A stretch of 64,000 nucleotides of DNA from Novosphingobium capsulatum NBRC 12533 (lineage in GTDB: Bacteria; Pseudomonadota; Alphaproteobacteria; Sphingomonadales; Sphingomonadaceae): positions 248,001-312,000 of the forward strand of contig NZ_BCYV01000005.1 in the NCBI RefSeq assembly GCF_001598375.1, given 5' to 3'. Shown here piece after piece: positions 33,490 to 42,657 of the stretch (positions are counted from its first letter, which is position 1; the number at the start of each line of letters is the position of its first letter). A program made the position numbers and the translations under genes. The notes below the pieces were generated by a model. It worked only from the letters and a program-made list of their open reading frames with translations, searched no databases and had not been told where the DNA came from.

Positions 33490-34271
33490 CACGTCAGGTC
33501 TGTTCCCGTCCAGTCAAGCAAGCGGTTCCACAAGGCCGCCTTGTGCGCCGGGCGAGCCACGAGCGCCGCAAGATCGTATGCGAAAACCGCAGGTACGCAT
33601 CCACCGTCATGGTTAAACTCTCGTAAATCGGCAGCATTATTCGGCAAGCTGTGGCCAAGAAGCGTTGAAATGCCGCTGCGGCCCAGGATCAGCATGCGTT
33701 GCGGCGCGGCAAGGGCGGCGTGATGGGCGAGGAGTGCGCCCAGGCCTTCTGCCCGCAACTGGCCCCAATCGGGCATCGGCACATGCACCGGCAGGGCGGC
33801 TGCGCAATAGACCTGTTCGCGCGCCAAGCCCAAAGCGGCCAGCATCCCGTCCACTACCTTGCCGCCTCGTCCGCTGAGCAGGCCGGCTTCGTCATCCGCC
33901 TCGGGCATGGGCAACAGGATCATCAGCGGCGCGCCGGCCGGGCCGGCGGGGGCGATGCGGCGCGCTGGCGGGAAGGGCAGGCTGGGCGTTTCCAGCCACC
34001 AGGCGTGGAAATCATCAAGGGTTTGCGGCCAATCCCGCGCCAGGCCGCCCATCGCCGGCGGCGGTGGTGGCGGGGCAAAGCCGGCGGCGCCATTTCCGGC
34101 CTTGGCATTGGCATTGGCCTTGGCCGCAGCCTTGCGGTCGCTTTCCAGCCAGGATTGCGGCGTATCGCTCAACATTCCATCGAGCCCGGCATCCTCCCAC
34201 CAGGCAAAGGCAGCGTCGACCAGGGCAGACAGGGAATGGCCGGCGGCCGTGCCGGCAGGGGGCTGGCTCAT
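33489..34271 (-). CDS. Uracil-DNA glycosylase-superfamily protein, divergent
   Basis: About 260 residues. The C-terminal 150 residues follow the family 4/5 UDG fold: LMILLPMPEADDEAGLLSGRGG at the position of the uracil-binding GEAPG-type loop, VVDGMLAALGLAREQVYCAAALP, then a His-rich segment and LILGRSGISTLLG. The canonical loop residues are replaced and the four iron-sulfur cysteines of family 4 are not seen (one Cys in this region, one near the C-terminus), so activity is uncertain. The N-terminal 100 residues are Ala/Trp/Pro-rich and contain a low-complexity PPPPPP stretch. Start ATG 34271 (MSQPPAG). Probably co-transcribed with slt and moaB. Confidence 0.72.
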   Translation of the reverse strand: MSQPPAGTAAGHSLSALVDAAFAWWEDAGLDGMLSDTPQSWLESDRKAAAKANANAKAGNGAAGFAPPPPPPAMGGLARDWPQTLDDFHAWWLETPSLPFPPARRIAPAGPAGAPLMILLPMPEADDEAGLLSGRGGKVVDGMLAALGLAREQVYCAAALPVHVPMPDWGQLRAEGLGALLAHHAALAAPQRMLILGRSGISTLLGHSLPNNAADLREFNHDGGCVPAVFAYDLAALVARPAHKAALWNRLLDWTGTDLT

Positions 34272-34420
34272 GCCGCAACCTGTGGCGCGATGCCTTTTTG
34301 TCTCATGAGGCGGCTTGTCATGCACACCCTATTGACCTTGGGCGCCCCAGCTTTCAAGGCTGCGCTGCATAATCGCGTGATTAACAGCCCTCAGCAGGAA
34401 CGGGCGATGGAGCGGGGACG

Positions 34421-36067
34421 ATGAGCGAACGGGAATCGATGCCTTATGACGTGGTGATCGTCGGTGGTGGGCCTGCAGGCCTGGCTGCCGCGATCCGGGT
34501 GAAGCAGCTCAATCCCGAACTTTCGGTGTGCATCCTGGAAAAGGGCTCCGAAATCGGCGCGCATATCCTGTCTGGCGCGGTGGTCGATCCCAAGGCGTTG
34601 GACGAACTGCTGCCCGAATGGCGCACCATGGGCTGCCCGATGGCCGAAGTGCCGGTGACCGACAACTGGCACTGGGTGCTGACCAAGACCAAGAAGTACG
34701 CCATCCCGCACTGGCCGATGCCGCCGTTCATGTCGAACGAGGGCAACTACACCGGTTCGCTTGGCAACCTGTGTCGCTGGCTGGCCGAACAGGCGACCGA
34801 ACTCGGCGTGGAAATCTTCCCCGGCTTCCCCGCTGCCGAAGTGCTGTTCAACGAGGCCGGCGCCGTGATCGGCGTGGCCACGGGCGACATGGGCGTGGCC
34901 AAGGATGGCAGCCACAAGGGCGATTACCAGCCCGGCATGGAACTGCATGCCAAGTACACCCTGTTTGCCGAGGGTGCGCGCGGCAGCCTGACCAAGCGGC
35001 TCAAGCAGCATTACGATCTTGAGCGCGATTGCCAGCCGCAGGTCTATGGCCTGGGCATCAAGGAATTGTGGGACATCGATCCGGCCAAGCACGTGCCGGG
35101 CCGCGTGCTGCACACCCAGGGCTGGCCACTGTCGGAAAGCAATTCGTGGGGCGGCGGGTTCCTCTATCACCAGGCCAATAACCAGGTGGCCCTGGGCTTT
35201 GTCACCGCGCTCGATTACGTCAACCCCTATGTCTATCCCTACGAGGAATTCCAGCGCTGGAAGCAGCACCCGGAAATCCGCGCCATCCTGGAAGGTGGCC
35301 GCCGCGTGGCCTATGGCGCGCGCGCGATCAACGAAGGCGGCTGGCAATCGGTGCCGCGCCTGTCGTTCCCCGGTGGGGCGCTGATCGGCTGCTCGGCCGG
35401 CTTCGTTAACGTGCCGCGCATCAAGGGAAGCCATACCGCGATGAAAAGCGGCATGCTGGCGGCCGAGGCAATCGTTGCGGCAGCGGCAGCCGGGCGCGAG
35501 CATGACGACATGGTGGAATACGATGCCGCCTTGCGCGACAGCTGGATCGCCAAGGAACTCAAGCTGGTGCAGAATGCGCAGCCGCTGGTGTCGAAGTTCG
35601 GCGGTTCGTGGGGCACGATCCTGGCCGGGGCCGACATGTGGGCCCGCGTGCTCAAGGTCAATCCGGTCAAGGGCCTCAAGCATCATACCGATGCGGAGGC
35701 GACGCAGCGCGCCGATCTCTACAAGCCGATCGCCTATCCCAAGCCCGATGGTGTGATCAGCTTCGATCGCCTGACCAGCGTGTCGTTCTCGTACACCAAT
35801 CACGAGGAAGACCAGCCGTGCCACCTGGTGTTGAAAGACCCCGAGGTGCCCACGCGCGTCAACCTGCCGCTCTATGCCGGGCCAGAGGCGCGGTTCTGCC
35901 CGGCGGGTGTCTATGAATTCGTGGGTGTGGAAGAAGGCACGCCGCGCCTGCAGATCAACGCGCAGAACTGCGTGCATTGCAAAACCTGCGACATCAAGGA
36001 CAAGACCCAGAACATCGACTGGGTCACGCCAGAAGGTGGCGGTGGCCCCAATTATCCCAACATGTAA
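34421..36067 (+). CDS. Electron transfer flavoprotein-ubiquinone oxidoreductase
   Basis: A 548-residue membrane-associated flavoprotein that passes electrons from reduced ETF (fatty acid and amino acid oxidation) to ubiquinone. The FAD-binding motif VVIVGGGPAGLAAA opens the protein. Near the C-terminus the [4Fe-4S] ligands are present: FCPAGVYEF and NCVHCKTCDIKD; the end GGGPNYPNM is the standard family tail. QGWPLSESNSWGGGFLYH and GALIGCSAGFVNVP are also characteristic. Start MSERESMPYD at 34421; ATG 34439 is an alternative. Confidence 0.97.
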   Translation: MSERESMPYDVVIVGGGPAGLAAAIRVKQLNPELSVCILEKGSEIGAHILSGAVVDPKALDELLPEWRTMGCPMAEVPVTDNWHWVLTKTKKYAIPHWPMPPFMSNEGNYTGSLGNLCRWLAEQATELGVEIFPGFPAAEVLFNEAGAVIGVATGDMGVAKDGSHKGDYQPGMELHAKYTLFAEGARGSLTKRLKQHYDLERDCQPQVYGLGIKELWDIDPAKHVPGRVLHTQGWPLSESNSWGGGFLYHQANNQVALGFVTALDYVNPYVYPYEEFQRWKQHPEIRAILEGGRRVAYGARAINEGGWQSVPRLSFPGGALIGCSAGFVNVPRIKGSHTAMKSGMLAAEAIVAAAAAGREHDDMVEYDAALRDSWIAKELKLVQNAQPLVSKFGGSWGTILAGADMWARVLKVNPVKGLKHHTDAEATQRADLYKPIAYPKPDGVISFDRLTSVSFSYTNHEEDQPCHLVLKDPEVPTRVNLPLYAGPEARFCPAGVYEFVGVEEGTPRLQINAQNCVHCKTCDIKDKTQNIDWVTPEGGGGPNYPNM

Positions 36068-36085
36068 GGCCCTGTTGTTCAGACC

Positions 36086-36883
36086 ATGGATGAAACGGCC
36101 TTTGCCAAGATCAACCTGGCGCTGCACGTCCGCGCGCGGCGCCAGGATGGCTATCACGCGCTGGAAACTGCGTTCGCCTTTGTCGACACCGGCGATGAAC
36201 TGGCGGTAAGCCCGGCAGCGCAGGATGCCTTGCGCGTGGTCGGTGAATTTGGCGGAGAACTGGCCGATCCCTTTGGCAATATCGTGGCCAAGGCGCTGAC
36301 TACGCTGCCGCGTGAGCAAGGCTGGGCGGTCACGCTGGAAAAGCGCTTGCCGGTGGCGGCCGGGATGGGTGGTGGATCGGCCGACGCCGGCGCGGTGTTT
36401 CGCCTGGTCGAGCGGGCGCAGGGCCTGCCGAAGGATTGGCACGCGCGCGCCGCTGCGCTGGGCGCCGATGTGCCCGCCTGCGTGGCGAGCCAGGCTTGCA
36501 TCGGGCGCGGTACCGGCACCGAGTTGGAAGCGGTGGACAACGACTTGGCCGGCTGCCCGGTGCTGCTGGTCAATCCGCGCATTCCGCTGGCGACCGGACC
36601 GGTGTTCAAGGGCTGGGATGGCGTCGATCGCGGCCCGCTGCCGACCGGAAACCTGCGCACCATCGCGCTGGACGGGCGCAACGATCTGGAAGCACCGGCG
36701 CTGGCGCTGGTGCCGCAAATCGGTGAGGTGCTCGCCGCGCTGCGCGCCACGGGCGCCTGGCTGGTGCGCATGTCTGGGTCTGGCGCAACTTGCTTTGCGC
36801 TGTTTGACGATACGGCCGCGCGCGATGCCGCGCAGGCGGCCATGCCTGGCGCATGGTGGACGCTGGCCGGAGCGTTGCGATGA
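36086..36883 (+). CDS. ispE: 4-diphosphocytidyl-2-C-methyl-D-erythritol kinase
   Basis: A 265-residue GHMP kinase of the non-mevalonate isoprenoid pathway; phosphorylates CDP-ME with ATP. FAKINLALHVRARRQDGYHALET is the N-terminal substrate region (in parts), LPVAAGMGGGSADAGA the glycine-rich ATP loop, and MSGSGATCFALF the third GHMP motif. The start is 18 bases after the ETF-QO stop and the stop overlaps the next gene by four bases, so all three may be on one transcript. Confidence 0.96.
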   Translation: MDETAFAKINLALHVRARRQDGYHALETAFAFVDTGDELAVSPAAQDALRVVGEFGGELADPFGNIVAKALTTLPREQGWAVTLEKRLPVAAGMGGGSADAGAVFRLVERAQGLPKDWHARAAALGADVPACVASQACIGRGTGTELEAVDNDLAGCPVLLVNPRIPLATGPVFKGWDGVDRGPLPTGNLRTIALDGRNDLEAPALALVPQIGEVLAALRATGAWLVRMSGSGATCFALFDDTAARDAAQAAMPGAWWTLAGALR

Positions 36884-37626
36884 GCGCCGAGGCCTGGACC
36901 CTGTTGGGCACGCCCACAACAGGTGGGGTGCTGATCGTTTCCGACCACGCATCGGCGCGTGTGCCGGGCGATATCGATCTCGGCATCGATCCTGCCTTGT
37001 TGAGCCAGCACATGGCCATCGACATTGGCGTGGCCGGCATTGCCGCCATCCTGGCGCAAACCTCGGGCGTGGCGGCATTCCTGGGCGGGGTGAGCCGGCT
37101 GGTCTGCGATTTCAACCGCGATGCCGATGCGCCGGGCGTGGTTCCCGAAGCGAGCGACGGGCATGCGATCCCCGGCAACCGGCTCGACGCCGTTGCCCGC
37201 GCGGCACGGCTGGCACGGTTCTTCGATCCTTATCATACCGCGCTGGCGCGAATGCTGGCGGCGAATGAACCGGCGCTAATCCTTTCGCTGCATAGCTTTA
37301 CGCCGCGTCTTTCAAGTGATCCCGAACAGCAGCGGCCGTGGCACGTCGGCGTGTTGTACAACGAGGATACGCGCGCCGCACATCTGACGCTCGATTGGCT
37401 GGGTCAAGAGCCGGGCCTGTGCGTGGGCGATCAGCAGCCCTATTCGGGGCGCCTGCTCAATGCCACGATGAACCGCCATGCCGAGGCGCACGGGCGGGCC
37501 TATGTCGGGCTGGAACTGCGCCAGGATCTGATCGGCGATGCGGCGGGCCAGGCGGATTGGGCCGCGCGACTCTCCCGGTTGTTGCCAGCGGTGGTTGCGG
37601 GCCTCGCCAAAAAGTCGCAAATGTAA
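36880..37626 (+). CDS. N-formylglutamate amidohydrolase family protein
   Basis: About 248 residues of the FGase (HutG-like) family, zinc-dependent hydrolases of N-formylglutamate or related amides. Typical pieces: LIVSDHASARVP near the N-terminus, DIGVAGIAAILA, RLVCDFNRDADAP, ALILSLHSFTPRL, HVGVLYNED and YVGLELRQDLI. No histidine-degradation genes are nearby, so the actual substrate is open. ATG 36880 overlaps the ispE stop (ATGA). Confidence 0.88.
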   Translation: MSAEAWTLLGTPTTGGVLIVSDHASARVPGDIDLGIDPALLSQHMAIDIGVAGIAAILAQTSGVAAFLGGVSRLVCDFNRDADAPGVVPEASDGHAIPGNRLDAVARAARLARFFDPYHTALARMLAANEPALILSLHSFTPRLSSDPEQQRPWHVGVLYNEDTRAAHLTLDWLGQEPGLCVGDQQPYSGRLLNATMNRHAEAHGRAYVGLELRQDLIGDAAGQADWAARLSRLLPAVVAGLAKKSQM

Positions 37627-37713
37627 CCTTGGACGCGTCGGCTCACGTGGAGTAGGGGCACGTGCTTGCGCCTGCGCGGCGCGAGAAAATTGCATGCCTG
37701 GAGTTACCGAACA

Positions 37714-39570
37714 ATGCCCGCCTATCGCTCCCGCACCTCTACCCACGGCCGCAACATGGCGGGCGCGCGCAGCCTGTGGCGCGCCACGGGGATGAAGGAT
37801 GGCGATTTCGGCAAGCCGATCGTCGCCGTGGTAAACTCGTTCACGCAGTTCGTGCCGGGCCACGTCCACCTCAAGGACCTGGGCCAGATGGTGGCGCGCG
37901 AGATCGAGGCCGCGGGCGGCGTTGCCAAGGAATTCAATACCATCGCGGTGGATGATGGCATCGCCATGGGCCACGACGGCATGCTCTATTCGCTGCCGAG
38001 CCGCGATCTGATCGCCGATAGCGTGGAATACATGGTCAACGCGCACTGCGCCGACGCCATGGTGTGCATCTCCAACTGCGACAAGATCACGCCGGGCATG
38101 CTGATGGCGGCGATGCGCATCAACATTCCCGTGGTGTTCGTTTCGGGCGGGCCGATGGAAGCCGGCAAGGTGGTGCTGCGTGGCAAGGAACACGCGCTCG
38201 ACCTGGTCGACGCCATGGTCGTGGCCGCCGATGACAACTATACCGACGAGGAAGTGGCCGATATCGAGCGTTCGGCTTGCCCCACGTGCGGCTCGTGCTC
38301 GGGCATGTTCACCGCCAATTCGATGAACTGCCTGACCGAAGCGCTCGGCCTGTCCTTGCCCGGCAATGGCTCAACCCTCGCCACCCACGCCGATCGCCAG
38401 CGCCTGTTCCTGGAAGCAGGTCGCCTGGCGGTGGACCTGTGCAAGCGCTATTACGAAGAGGGTGACGAGAGCACCCTGCCGCGCTCGATCGCCAACTTCC
38501 GCGCGTTCGAAAACGCGATGAGCCTCGACATCGCCATGGGCGGTTCGACCAACACCGTCCTGCACCTGTTGGCCGCCGCGCACGAGGCCGGGGTCGATTT
38601 CACTATGGCCGATATCGATCGCCTGTCGCGCCGGGTGCCGGTGCTATCCAAGGTGGCGCCCGCCAAGAACGACGTGCACATGGAAGACGTGCACCGCGCT
38701 GGCGGGATCATGGCCATTCTGGGCGAACTGGACCGCGCCGGGCTGCTGCATACCGATACGCCGACGGTGCACGCCCGCACCATGGCCGATGCGCTGGCGC
38801 AGTGGGACGTGGCGCGCACCAATGCGCCCTCGGTACAGGAATTCTATCGCGCCGCCCCTGGCGGCGTGCCCACGCAGACCGCGTTCAGCCAGAACCGCCG
38901 CTGGGCTGAGCTGGACCTCGACCGCGAAAACGGCGTGATCCGCAGCGCGACCCATGCCTTTAGCCAGGATGGCGGGCTGGCCGTGCTGGCCGGCAACATC
39001 GCCGCCGATGGCTGCATCGTGAAGACGGCGGGCGTGGATGAAAGCATCCTCACGTTCACCGGCCCGGCGAAGGTCTATGAAAGCCAGGACGCTGCAGTAA
39101 CCGCGATCCTCACTGGCCAGGTGGTGGAAGGCGATGTGGTGCTGATCCGCTATGAAGGGCCGAAGGGGGGGCCTGGCATGCAGGAAATGCTCTATCCCAC
39201 CAGCTATCTGAAGTCCAAGGGCCTGGGCAAGGCCTGCGCCCTGGTGACGGACGGGCGCTTTTCGGGCGGCAGTTCGGGCCTGTCGATCGGCCACGTCTCG
39301 CCTGAGGCGGCCGAGGGTGGGGCGATCGGCCTGGTGGAAACCGGTGACCTGATCGCCATCGACATTCCTGGCCGCAAGATCGACGTGCTGGTGTCGGCCG
39401 ATGAACTTGCCCGCCGCCGCGCCGCGATGGAGGCCAAGGGCGCCGATGCCTGGCAGCCAGCCAAGCCGCGCGCGCGCAAGGTTTCGGTGGCGTTGCAGGC
39501 CTATGCCGCGATGACCACGAGTGCGGCACGCGGTGCGGTGCGCGACCTGGCGCAGTTGAAGCGGAGCTGA
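37714..39570 (+). CDS. ilvD: Dihydroxy-acid dehydratase
   Basis: Dehydrates 2,3-dihydroxy acids to the keto acids of valine and isoleucine synthesis. The 618-residue length is normal for the long form. Cluster cysteines are visible in [12 protein letters not shown] and [36 protein letters not shown] is the substrate-binding signature near residue 525. N-terminal [19 protein letters not shown] is typical, so ATG 37714 is the start; the longer frame from 37666 is not. The stop shares one base with the following lipoprotein start. Confidence 0.97.
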   Translation: MPAYRSRTSTHGRNMAGARSLWRATGMKDGDFGKPIVAVVNSFTQFVPGHVHLKDLGQMVAREIEAAGGVAKEFNTIAVDDGIAMGHDGMLYSLPSRDLIADSVEYMVNAHCADAMVCISNCDKITPGMLMAAMRINIPVVFVSGGPMEAGKVVLRGKEHALDLVDAMVVAADDNYTDEEVADIERSACPTCGSCSGMFTANSMNCLTEALGLSLPGNGSTLATHADRQRLFLEAGRLAVDLCKRYYEEGDESTLPRSIANFRAFENAMSLDIAMGGSTNTVLHLLAAAHEAGVDFTMADIDRLSRRVPVLSKVAPAKNDVHMEDVHRAGGIMAILGELDRAGLLHTDTPTVHARTMADALAQWDVARTNAPSVQEFYRAAPGGVPTQTAFSQNRRWAELDLDRENGVIRSATHAFSQDGGLAVLAGNIAADGCIVKTAGVDESILTFTGPAKVYESQDAAVTAILTGQVVEGDVVLIRYEGPKGGPGMQEMLYPTSYLKSKGLGKACALVTDGRFSGGSSGLSIGHVSPEAAEGGAIGLVETGDLIAIDIPGRKIDVLVSADELARRRAAMEAKGADAWQPAKPRARKVSVALQAYAAMTTSAARGAVRDLAQLKRS

Positions 39571-39965
39571 TGCTGCGCGCGGCCGCCCTGCTGCCGCTGC
39601 TGGCGCTGGCTGCCTGCGGGCAGGGCGCCGGCTCTGCGCCGGAACGGCCGATGGTCACCATCGAATGCGCCACCGATGGCGCCACTGCCTTTGCGCGCGA
39701 TTGCAAGGTGGAGCCGGTGGTGGAGCAGGGCCGGCACCTGTTGGTCGTGCACCATCCCGCTGGCGGATTTCGCCGCCTGCTCAAGGTTGATGACGGGCGC
39801 GGCGTGGTGACTGCCGATGGCGTGGTGCCCGCCCAGGTGGCGTGGCTCGCCGATGGCCGGCTGGAGGTGACGGTGGGCAACGATCGCTATCGCTTTCCCG
39901 CCAAAGTGAAGGCCGACGCCCCGGCCAGTGCCCCGGCTGGACCCGATGTTCCCGCCAAGCCGTGA
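39570..39965 (+). CDS. Small lipoprotein
   Basis: A 131-residue predicted lipoprotein: LLPLLALAACGQG contains the lipobox LAAC with Cys16. The mature part has two further cysteines (ECATDG and DCKVEP) that could bond and a beta-rich core (HLLVVHHPAGGFRRLLKV, ADGRLEVTVGNDRYRFP). A Pro/Ala tail ends it. No known family recognised. Starts on the last base of ilvD and overlaps the next gene by 20 bases. Confidence 0.8.
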   Translation: MLRAAALLPLLALAACGQGAGSAPERPMVTIECATDGATAFARDCKVEPVVEQGRHLLVVHHPAGGFRRLLKVDDGRGVVTADGVVPAQVAWLADGRLEVTVGNDRYRFPAKVKADAPASAPAGPDVPAKP

Positions 39966-41370
39966 CCCTGCGCAAATCCTCACCGTCGCGCAGATGCGCG
40001 CCGCCGAAGATGCCCTGATCGCCGCTGGAACCGATGTCCATGCGCTGATGCAGCGCGCCGGGCGCGGCGCCGGGGAATGGGTGCGCCGGGTGGCGGCCGG
40101 GCGGCGCGTGACGGTGCTGTGCGGGCCGGGCAACAACGGCGGCGATGGTTATGTCATCGCGCACTATCTGGCCGAGGCGGGCTTGCGTGTGTGCGTGATC
40201 GCGCCCAGGCCGCCCGCCACCCCGGCGGCGCAGCGGGCGCGGGCGCTGTATGCCGGCACCGTTGTGGAAAGCGCGGCTGACGGGCTGGGCGGCGTGCTGG
40301 TCGATTGCCTGTTCGGTAGCGGGTTGACCCGGCCACTGGACGATGCATCGGCGGCGATGCTGGCGGATCTGGCCGCGCGGCACGCCTATCGCATCGCGAT
40401 CGATGTGCCCAGCGGCGTGGCGAGCGATAGCGGCGAATGCCTCAATCCCGGTCTGCCCGATTGGCATCTGACCGTGGCCTTGGGCGCATGGAAGCATGCC
40501 CACTATGCGATGCCGGCTTGCCCCACGATGGGCGCGTTGCGGCTGGTGGATATCGGCGTTAGCGCGGTGCCCGGCGCGGCGCATGTGTTGCCGCGGCCGC
40601 TATTGGCAGCGCCGGCGGCCGATGCGCACAAGTATCGCCGGGGCTTGCTGGGCATCGTGGCCGGTGCCATGCCCGGCGCGGCGCTTCTGGCGGCCACGGC
40701 CGCGCTGCGCGGTGGGGCGGGCTATGTTCAGGTCTTGGCGGGCGAAAGCGCGCTATCCGGGCCGCCGCCGGAACTGGTGGTGCGTGACACTGCCGAGCAA
40801 GCGGCGCTGGCAACGGCGTTGGACGATGATCGCTTTGCCGCGTTGCTGGTGGGGCCGGGGCTGGGCCGTGATGACGTAGCGCGGGCACGCCTGGCTGCAG
40901 CGCTTGGAGTAGGCCGGCCCATGGTGATTGATGCCGATGCGCTGGTCTTGCTGGCGCCGGCGATGCTGCGGGGAACACCCTTGGTGTTGACCCCGCATGA
41001 TGGAGAGATGCAGGTTTTGGAACGCAATTTTGGACTTTCCGGCACGGGTGACCGGCGCGCGCGCGCCGTGGCACTGGCGCAAGCCGCCCGCGCTGTGGTG
41101 ATTCTCAAGGGACCGGACAGTGTGATCGCCGCGCCCGATGGCGCTGTGACGGTGGCGCCGCGCGCGTCGTCGTGGCTGTCGGTGGCCGGCAGCGGCGATG
41201 TGCTGGCTGGCACCGTTGCCAGCCGCCTGGCCGTGCTGCGCGATCCGCATCGCGCCGCGCAGGAAGGGCTGTGGCTCCATGGCGAAGCAGCGCGCTTGGC
41301 CGGCCCGGCCTTCACCAGTGGCGATCTGGCCCATGCCATCGCCGGTGCAATGCAACAGGTGCTGGCATGA
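39946..41370 (+). CDS. nnr: Bifunctional NAD(P)HX epimerase/dehydratase
   Basis: A 474-residue metabolite-repair enzyme. The N-terminal YjeF-N epimerase domain (residues about 1-200) has CGPGNNGGDGYVIAHYL and an IAIDVPSGV segment; the C-terminal ADP/ATP-dependent dehydratase domain (about 210-470) has KYRRGLLGIVAG, LVGPGLGRDD, LTPHDGEMQVL, VILKGPDSVIAAPDG and VAGSGDVLAGTVA. Together they restore hydrated NADH and NADPH. ATG 39946 chosen over GTG 39928; both overlap the lipoprotein gene. Confidence 0.95.
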   Translation: MFPPSRDPAQILTVAQMRAAEDALIAAGTDVHALMQRAGRGAGEWVRRVAAGRRVTVLCGPGNNGGDGYVIAHYLAEAGLRVCVIAPRPPATPAAQRARALYAGTVVESAADGLGGVLVDCLFGSGLTRPLDDASAAMLADLAARHAYRIAIDVPSGVASDSGECLNPGLPDWHLTVALGAWKHAHYAMPACPTMGALRLVDIGVSAVPGAAHVLPRPLLAAPAADAHKYRRGLLGIVAGAMPGAALLAATAALRGGAGYVQVLAGESALSGPPPELVVRDTAEQAALATALDDDRFAALLVGPGLGRDDVARARLAAALGVGRPMVIDADALVLLAPAMLRGTPLVLTPHDGEMQVLERNFGLSGTGDRRARAVALAQAARAVVILKGPDSVIAAPDGAVTVAPRASSWLSVAGSGDVLAGTVASRLAVLRDPHRAAQEGLWLHGEAARLAGPAFTSGDLAHAIAGAMQQVLA

Positions 41371-42575
41371 GCGCGGCACCGATCGTGCGCGTGGCCGCCA
41401 AGGGTGAGGGCGCCACGGCCGATGGCCGCTATGTCGCGCTCTCTGCCCCCGGTGACATGCTGGAGGCCGATGGCACGCTGACCTGGGGGCCCAACCATGT
41501 CGAGCCGCCCTGCCGGCATTTTCCGGCCTGCGGTGGCTGCCAGCTGCAGCATCTTTCCGAAGCCGCGCTGACCGATTTCGTCGGCAGCCGGGTGATCGGT
41601 GCGGCCAAGGGGCAGGAACTGGACCCCGGCACGCCCGAGCCCACCCACCTTTCGCCGCCGCGCACCCGCCGCCGCGCCACCCTGCATGCGCAGGCGATCG
41701 GCCGCCGCGTGGTGCTGGGCTTTCGCGAGGGTGGCAGCCACAAGACCATCGACATGCGCGAATGCCACGTCATTGCGCCCGAGTTGATGGCGCTGGTGGC
41801 CCCGCTGCGCACGCTGCTGGAAAGCTGGCAGGATCGTAAGCTGGCGGTAGACGTGGAACTGACGCTGGCCGATCAGGGCGTGGCCGTGGGCTTTTCCGGC
41901 CTGGTCGCTGATAACCTGGCGCGGACCGAGGCGTTGCTCGATTTCGCCCGCGATCACCGCCTGGCGCGGCTGACGATCGATACCGGCTATGGCCCGGAAA
42001 CCACGTGGGAGCCTGATCCGGCGACGATCACCCTGGGTGGCACCGCCGTGGGCATTCCGCCGGGTGCATTCCTGCAGGCCACGGCCGATGGCGAAGCGGC
42101 GCTTGTCGCCGTCGCGCAGGGCTGGCTGGCCGGCGCCAGCACCGTGGCGGATCTCTTTGCCGGGTTGGGCACCTTTGCCTTTGCTTTGGCCGGGCCGGGT
42201 ACAAAGGTGCTGGCGGTGGAAGCCGCGCGCGATGCGCATCTGGCCTGCCAGGCGGCGGCGCGCAGCCAGGGCCGCCCGGTGCATGCGCTGCACCGCGATC
42301 TGTTCCGCAATCCGCTGCGGGCCGAAGAACTGAACCGCTTCGCTGCCGTGCTGCTCGATCCGCCGCGCGCCGGCGCGCGCGAGCAGGTGGGGCAGATCGC
42401 GGAATCAACCGTGGCGCGGGTGGTCTATATCAGCTGCAACCCGGCCAGCTGGGCCCGTGATGCGGCAACGCTGGTGGCGGCTGGCTATCGCCTGGAAGGG
42501 CTCAAGGCTGTGGGCCAGTTCCGCTGGTCCACCCATGTCGAACTGGCGAGCCTGTTCGTGCGCGCAGGTGCCTGA
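41367..42575 (+). CDS. TrmA/RlmD-type RNA 5-methyluridine methyltransferase
   Basis: About 402 residues. Iron-sulfur cysteines appear as CRHFPACGGCQ near residue 46 with a fourth in RECHVIAP. The SAM-binding region is VADLFAGLGTFAFAL (about residue 262) and the catalytic Cys lies in VVYISCNPASWARDA; LLDPPRAGAREQ is motif IV. N-terminal TRAM domain is short or absent. Specificity (23S U1939, U747 or another site) cannot be decided. ATG 41367 overlaps the nnr stop. Confidence 0.92.
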   Translation: MSAAPIVRVAAKGEGATADGRYVALSAPGDMLEADGTLTWGPNHVEPPCRHFPACGGCQLQHLSEAALTDFVGSRVIGAAKGQELDPGTPEPTHLSPPRTRRRATLHAQAIGRRVVLGFREGGSHKTIDMRECHVIAPELMALVAPLRTLLESWQDRKLAVDVELTLADQGVAVGFSGLVADNLARTEALLDFARDHRLARLTIDTGYGPETTWEPDPATITLGGTAVGIPPGAFLQATADGEAALVAVAQGWLAGASTVADLFAGLGTFAFALAGPGTKVLAVEAARDAHLACQAAARSQGRPVHALHRDLFRNPLRAEELNRFAAVLLDPPRAGAREQVGQIAESTVARVVYISCNPASWARDAATLVAAGYRLEGLKAVGQFRWSTHVELASLFVRAGA

Positions 42576-42622
42576 TCAGGGCCGGCGCAACCCACAGCCT
42601 TTCCCGGCGATATCCATGGATT

Positions 42623-42651
42623 GTGCGCAGGTTATCCACAGGTCTGCGCAC
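42623..42651. promoter_or_regulatory. DnaA box inside an 8-bp inverted repeat
   Basis: TTATCCACA at 42632-42640 matches the DnaA-box consensus exactly. It is flanked by GTGCGCAG (42623-42630) and CTGCGCAC (42644-42651), an exact inverted repeat. The site lies between two converging genes; as RNA it would also be a hairpin, but without a T-run. Confidence 0.5.
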
Positions 42652-42657
42652 AGGGGC

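Noticed and set aside
31078..33723. 881-codon open frame on the plus strand
   Set aside because: It lies fully antisense to moaB, slt and the UDG-like gene, has Arg/His/Gly-rich shadow composition and no domain; it comes from high third-position GC.
34391..37078. 895-codon open frame on the minus strand
   Set aside because: Antisense shadow of ETF-QO, ispE and the amidohydrolase, each of which has intact family motifs on the plus strand.
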